A DNA stretch of 64,000 nt from the NCBI RefSeq assembly GCF_049747295.1, contig NZ_JBMHJM010000001.1, positions 2,852,001 to 2,916,000 on the forward strand, in the 5' to 3' direction. The notes under the pieces were generated by a model that was not told where the DNA came from, searched no databases, and was given only the letters and a program-made list of their open reading frames with translations. Below are positions 61,090 to 64,000 of this stretch, piece by piece; the stretch's first letter is position 1, and each line of letters starts with the position of its first letter. Source of the DNA: Afipia sp049747295 (GTDB taxonomy: Bacteria > Pseudomonadota > Alphaproteobacteria > Rhizobiales > Xanthobacteraceae). A program made the translations under genes and the position numbers.

Positions 61090-62895
61090 ATGTCATCCGC
61101 CATTGAAGATTATGCCCTGATCGGCGATTGCCTCACCGCCGCGCTTGTGGGCCGCAACGGCTCCATCGATTGGCTGTGCTGGCCGTCTTTCGATTCTGAT
61201 GCTTGTTTCGCAGCCCTTCTTGGAACGCGTGCCAACGGACGCTGGAAGATTGCGCCGAGCGTTCCGATCCGTGCGACCACGCGCGCATATAGCGGCGAGA
61301 CGCTGATCCTCGAAACGCGGTTTGAATGCGAGGACGGTGACGTCACACTCATTGACTTTATGCCGCCGCGCGGAGCGGCATCGGATGTCGTGCGCCTGGT
61401 GCGGGGCGACCGCGGCGTGGTCCGGATGGCGATGGAGCTGATCATCCGCTTTGGATCGGGCTCGAACATTCCCTGGGTTCAACGCTTGAAGGATGGCACC
61501 TTGCTCGCCATCGCCGGGCCTGACATGGCGGTGCTGCGGACGCCGGTGGAATTGAGAGGCGAGGACATGACCACCCGCGCCGACTTTGACGTGCGGGCCG
61601 GAGAGATCGTTCCGTTTGTGCTGACCTACGACGCCTCGCATCTGCCGGTGCCTAAGCCGATCGACCACATGCAGGCCTTGGAGGACACCAGGAGCTTCTG
61701 GACCGAGTGGTCGAGCCACGGCACCTATAAAGGCAAGCACCGCGAGCTGGTGCAGCGCTCGCTGATCACGCTGAAGGCGCTGACCTATGCCCCGACCGGC
61801 GGTATCGTGGCCGCTCCGACATCGTCGCTGCCGGAAAAGCCGGGCGGCGCACGCAATTGGGACTATCGCTACTGCTGGCTTCGCGACGCGACCTTTACGC
61901 TGCTGGCCTTGATGAACAGCGGCTACCAGACCGAAGCCGCTGCCTGGCATAACTGGCTTTTGCGCGCTGTCGCCGGATCGCCCTCAGACATGCAGATCAT
62001 GTATAGCATCACCGGGGCAAGGCGATTGCTGGAATGGGAGGCGGCTTGGCTTCCGGGCTACGCGGATTCAAAGCCGGTGCGGTTCGGCAATGCCGCGCAT
62101 GCGCAACTTCAGCTCGATGTCTACGGCGAGTTGATGGACACCTTCCATCAGGCGCGCACGCTCAAGGTCGACCTGGATGGCGGGACATGGGCGCTTCAGT
62201 GCAAGATTCTCGAGCACCTGGCTAAAATCTGGCATTTGCCGGATAGCGGCATCTGGGAGCTACGCGGCGGGCCACGGCACTATGTGCTGTCCAAAGTGAT
62301 GTGTTGGGTCGCATTCGATCGCGCCATCAAGAGTGCTGAGACCTTCAATTTTGACGGCCCCGTCGAACATTGGCGAGTGTTGCGCCATAGCATTCATACA
62401 GACATCTGCGTCAACGGTTTCGACGCCGAGGGCAATACATTCGTCGTGTCGTACGGTGCGGATTTGCTCGATGCCAGCCTGTTGTTATTGCCGGAAGTCG
62501 GGTTTTTGCCGCCGGATGATCCACGGATTTCCGGGACAATCGCCGCAATCGAAAAACACCTGATACGCGATGGATTTGTCCTTCGTCACGACCCACGCGC
62601 AACGCCATCCGACGAAGTCGAACCCATCGAGGGCGCTTTTCTTGCGTGTACGCTGTGGCTGGCGGACGCTTATGTCCTCGTCGGTCGGGTGGACGAAGCG
62701 CGCGAGCTATTCCGGCGGGTTGCAGGTATCGCCAACGATGTCGGGCTGATTGCCGAGGAATACGATCCGGCAACGCAAAGGCAATTGGGCAATTTTCCTC
62801 AGGCGCTGACGCATATCGCCATCATCAACACGGCCCACAACATTTACGAGGCGCTTCATCCCGCCAAAAAGCCGGCGGTGCAGCGCGCGACTTGA
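61090..62895 (+). CDS. GH15 family glucoamylase/trehalase-like enzyme
   Basis: Glycoside hydrolase of 601 aa. The N-terminal beta-sandwich begins SSAIEDYALIGDCLTAALVG and has RNGSIDWLCWPSFDSDACFA. The (alpha/alpha)6 barrel contains KPGGARNWDYRYCWLRDATF and the C-terminal GLIAEEYDPATQRQLGNFPQ, with Glu residues in the positions expected for catalysis. Family members act on glucans or trehalose. It pairs with the debranching enzyme upstream. Confidence 0.92.
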   Translation: MSSAIEDYALIGDCLTAALVGRNGSIDWLCWPSFDSDACFAALLGTRANGRWKIAPSVPIRATTRAYSGETLILETRFECEDGDVTLIDFMPPRGAASDVVRLVRGDRGVVRMAMELIIRFGSGSNIPWVQRLKDGTLLAIAGPDMAVLRTPVELRGEDMTTRADFDVRAGEIVPFVLTYDASHLPVPKPIDHMQALEDTRSFWTEWSSHGTYKGKHRELVQRSLITLKALTYAPTGGIVAAPTSSLPEKPGGARNWDYRYCWLRDATFTLLALMNSGYQTEAAAWHNWLLRAVAGSPSDMQIMYSITGARRLLEWEAAWLPGYADSKPVRFGNAAHAQLQLDVYGELMDTFHQARTLKVDLDGGTWALQCKILEHLAKIWHLPDSGIWELRGGPRHYVLSKVMCWVAFDRAIKSAETFNFDGPVEHWRVLRHSIHTDICVNGFDAEGNTFVVSYGADLLDASLLLLPEVGFLPPDDPRISGTIAAIEKHLIRDGFVLRHDPRATPSDEVEPIEGAFLACTLWLADAYVLVGRVDEARELFRRVAGIANDVGLIAEEYDPATQRQLGNFPQALTHIAIINTAHNIYEALHPAKKPAVQRAT

Positions 62896-62908
62896 AAGCG
62901 GGCTGCGT

Positions 62909-63715
62909 TCAGTTGTTCAGCGTCAGGATCGTCGCAACCGCCTTGGCAAAGCCGTCATCCTCGTTGGATGCGGTCACATGGACGGCCTGCGCCTTGATCG
63001 CATCTGTTGCATTCCCCATCGCGAAGGACAATCCGCTGACGCGAAACATGGGAACGTCGTTGGTCATGTCACCGATTGTTGCGATGGCCTGCGGAGGGAT
63101 GTTCAGGCGCTTCGCCATTGCTTTCACGAAGGTGCCTTTGTCGTGTCCCGGCGGAGTGACGTCGAGATAGTAATTCTGCGAACGAGCTGCATGGGCATCC
63201 GCGCCCAGCGTGGTCTGCAATTCCGGTTCGCACCGGGCGAGCAGGTCGAAGTCGGCACTGACGCCGACGATCTTGCAGACCTGATCAAGATATGGGGCGT
63301 TGTCCGCAACGAGTAGTGGATCCGTATCGATCGTTCTTTTTTCGTGCGCGACGTAGTGCCCGTCGTCGCGATGGATAATCCAATGCTCGTTGGTGAAAAT
63401 CCAGACGTCGATCCCATGGCGGGCGAACAACGCGAGACTGGTCCTGACCGCGTTGCGGGGAATCGTCTGCTGTTCGTCGACAGTCAAGTCTGGGCGCACA
63501 ATAGAGCTACCGTTGAAGGCGCCCATCGGCAGATCGAGGTTAAGCGGTTCACGCAGCATGCGCATGCCGAAAGGTGGACGGCTGCTGGTGACCGAGAATT
63601 GGATGCCTCGTGCGCGTAGTTCGCGCACGGCGTCGATGGAAGCCGATGTGAGACGCTTGTCCTTGGTGACCAGCGTGCCGTCGACATCCGAGATCAGAAG
63701 CTTGATGGCCGTCAT
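62909..63715 (-). CDS. HAD-superfamily IIB (Cof-type) phosphatase
   Basis: Phosphatase of 268 aa. The nucleophile motif ISDVDGTLVTKD lies near the N-terminus and IGDMTNDVPMF near the C-terminus, with an intervening cap domain, as in Cof-type sugar phosphatases. The substrate is unknown; sugar phosphates are likely. It overlaps the upstream gluconokinase gene by 4 nt (ATGA). Confidence 0.9.
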   Translation of the reverse strand: MTAIKLLISDVDGTLVTKDKRLTSASIDAVRELRARGIQFSVTSSRPPFGMRMLREPLNLDLPMGAFNGSSIVRPDLTVDEQQTIPRNAVRTSLALFARHGIDVWIFTNEHWIIHRDDGHYVAHEKRTIDTDPLLVADNAPYLDQVCKIVGVSADFDLLARCEPELQTTLGADAHAARSQNYYLDVTPPGHDKGTFVKAMAKRLNIPPQAIATIGDMTNDVPMFRVSGLSFAMGNATDAIKAQAVHVTASNEDDGFAKAVATILTLNN

Positions 63716-64000
63716 GAGGCGAGGGATCCGGGTTCTGGCGACATCCGCAATCGATCGGCAATCGTGGCTACGATCCGGTCGACCGGCGCATCGATATCAA
63801 CAACGACAACATTCTCGTCCACTGTCGGCTCCTCGATCGTCGCGAACTGGCTGTCGAGCAGGGACGCCGGCATGAAGTGGCCCTTTCGCAGCGTCAATCG
63901 CTCCGCAATGAGATCGCGCGTGCCTTTGAGGTACACCAGCCGCACATCTGGGCGGCCATGGACAAGCACATCCCGATAAGCGCGTTTCAGCGCTGAACAA
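63712..64000 (-). CDS. gntK: Gluconokinase, C-terminal part (5' end outside window)
   Basis: The visible 96 residues read CSALKRAYRDVL, then VRLVYLKGTRDLIAERLTLR, KGHFMPASLLDSQFATIEEP, the highly characteristic C-terminal half of GntK, which phosphorylates gluconate to 6-phosphogluconate. The P-loop should lie beyond the right edge. It overlaps the HAD phosphatase gene, so the two are coupled and belong to sugar metabolism. Confidence 0.93.
   Translation of the reverse strand, partial: CSALKRAYRDVLVHGRPDVRLVYLKGTRDLIAERLTLRKGHFMPASLLDSQFATIEEPTVDENVVVVDIDAPVDRIVATIADRLRMSPEPGSLAS

Overview
The window is chromosomal DNA of an alphaproteobacterium, most likely from the Bradyrhizobium/Rhodopseudomonas/Afipia group (Nitrobacteraceae). 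This rests on overall high GC, the pairing of HisZ with a long HisG, a CIRCE-controlled groESL operon, CpdR, several small proteins typical of Rhizobiales (DUF2093, DUF4170, DUF6101, DUF3551, DUF2076), and a fluoroacetate dehalogenase whose catalytic residues match the Rhodopseudomonas palustris enzyme as I recall it. About 66 genes are dense and mostly housekeeping. No prophage, integrase, transposase or CRISPR array is visible.

Layout. 0-12.4 kb: an AzlCD amino-acid exporter, a TetR regulator, the glycolate oxidase operon glcDEF ending in a histone-H1-like Lys/Ala protein, a TorF-type porin, a YddA/BacA-like ABC transporter and an L-lactate/glycolate permease. 12.4-21.7 kb: a META-domain protein, a CrtI-like oxidoreductase, a periplasmic protein of unknown function, groEL/groES with CIRCE and promoter, a lipoprotein, an orphan CheZ, an L,D-transpeptidase and a DUF2076 protein. 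21.7-27.7 kb: a ChbG/HpnK deacetylase with a GT2 glycosyltransferase, hisG-hisZ, rsmE and a repeat-containing secreted protein. 27.8-35.4 kb: ubiA and a run TldD/PmbA - IMPase - DUF4170 - DUF374 acyltransferase - waaA - lpxK, the last part of which makes the Kdo-lipid A core. 35.4-44.8 kb: xseA, purD, fluoroacetate dehalogenase, a GNAT acetyltransferase, tadA, an RluB-type pseudouridine synthase with a very long basic tail, rsmD and mutL. 45-54.5 kb: DUF3592 protein, arfB, TauE exporter, LysR regulator, hisN, a candidate small RNA, an N-formylglutamate amidohydrolase, cpdR, tRNA-Val, a spermidine-synthase-like protein and an ABC exporter. 54.6-64 kb: an alpha-glucan/sugar cluster (GT4, MFS, PRC-barrel protein, glycogen debranching enzyme, GH15 glucoamylase/trehalase, HAD phosphatase, gluconokinase cut by the window edge).

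The most unusual content is a family of about 168-nt bipartite palindromic elements, six copies here: one at 27.7 kb and five between 44.9 and 49.4 kb. Each has two inward-facing long hairpins separated by exactly 13 AT-rich nucleotides. Each hairpin has a 10-bp outer stem starting with CTAG, a one-sided 3-4-nt bulge, a 15-17-bp inner stem and a loop of about 21-25 nt. Stem sequences differ strongly between copies while pairing is kept, and one copy is inserted inside another at a CTAG. This points to a mobile, structure-selected element. Whether the family has been described before cannot be decided from the sequence alone.

Start sites were chosen by ribosome-binding site and family fit, and several are noted as uncertain. 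Functional calls rest on recognised motifs and remembered family features, not on database searches.
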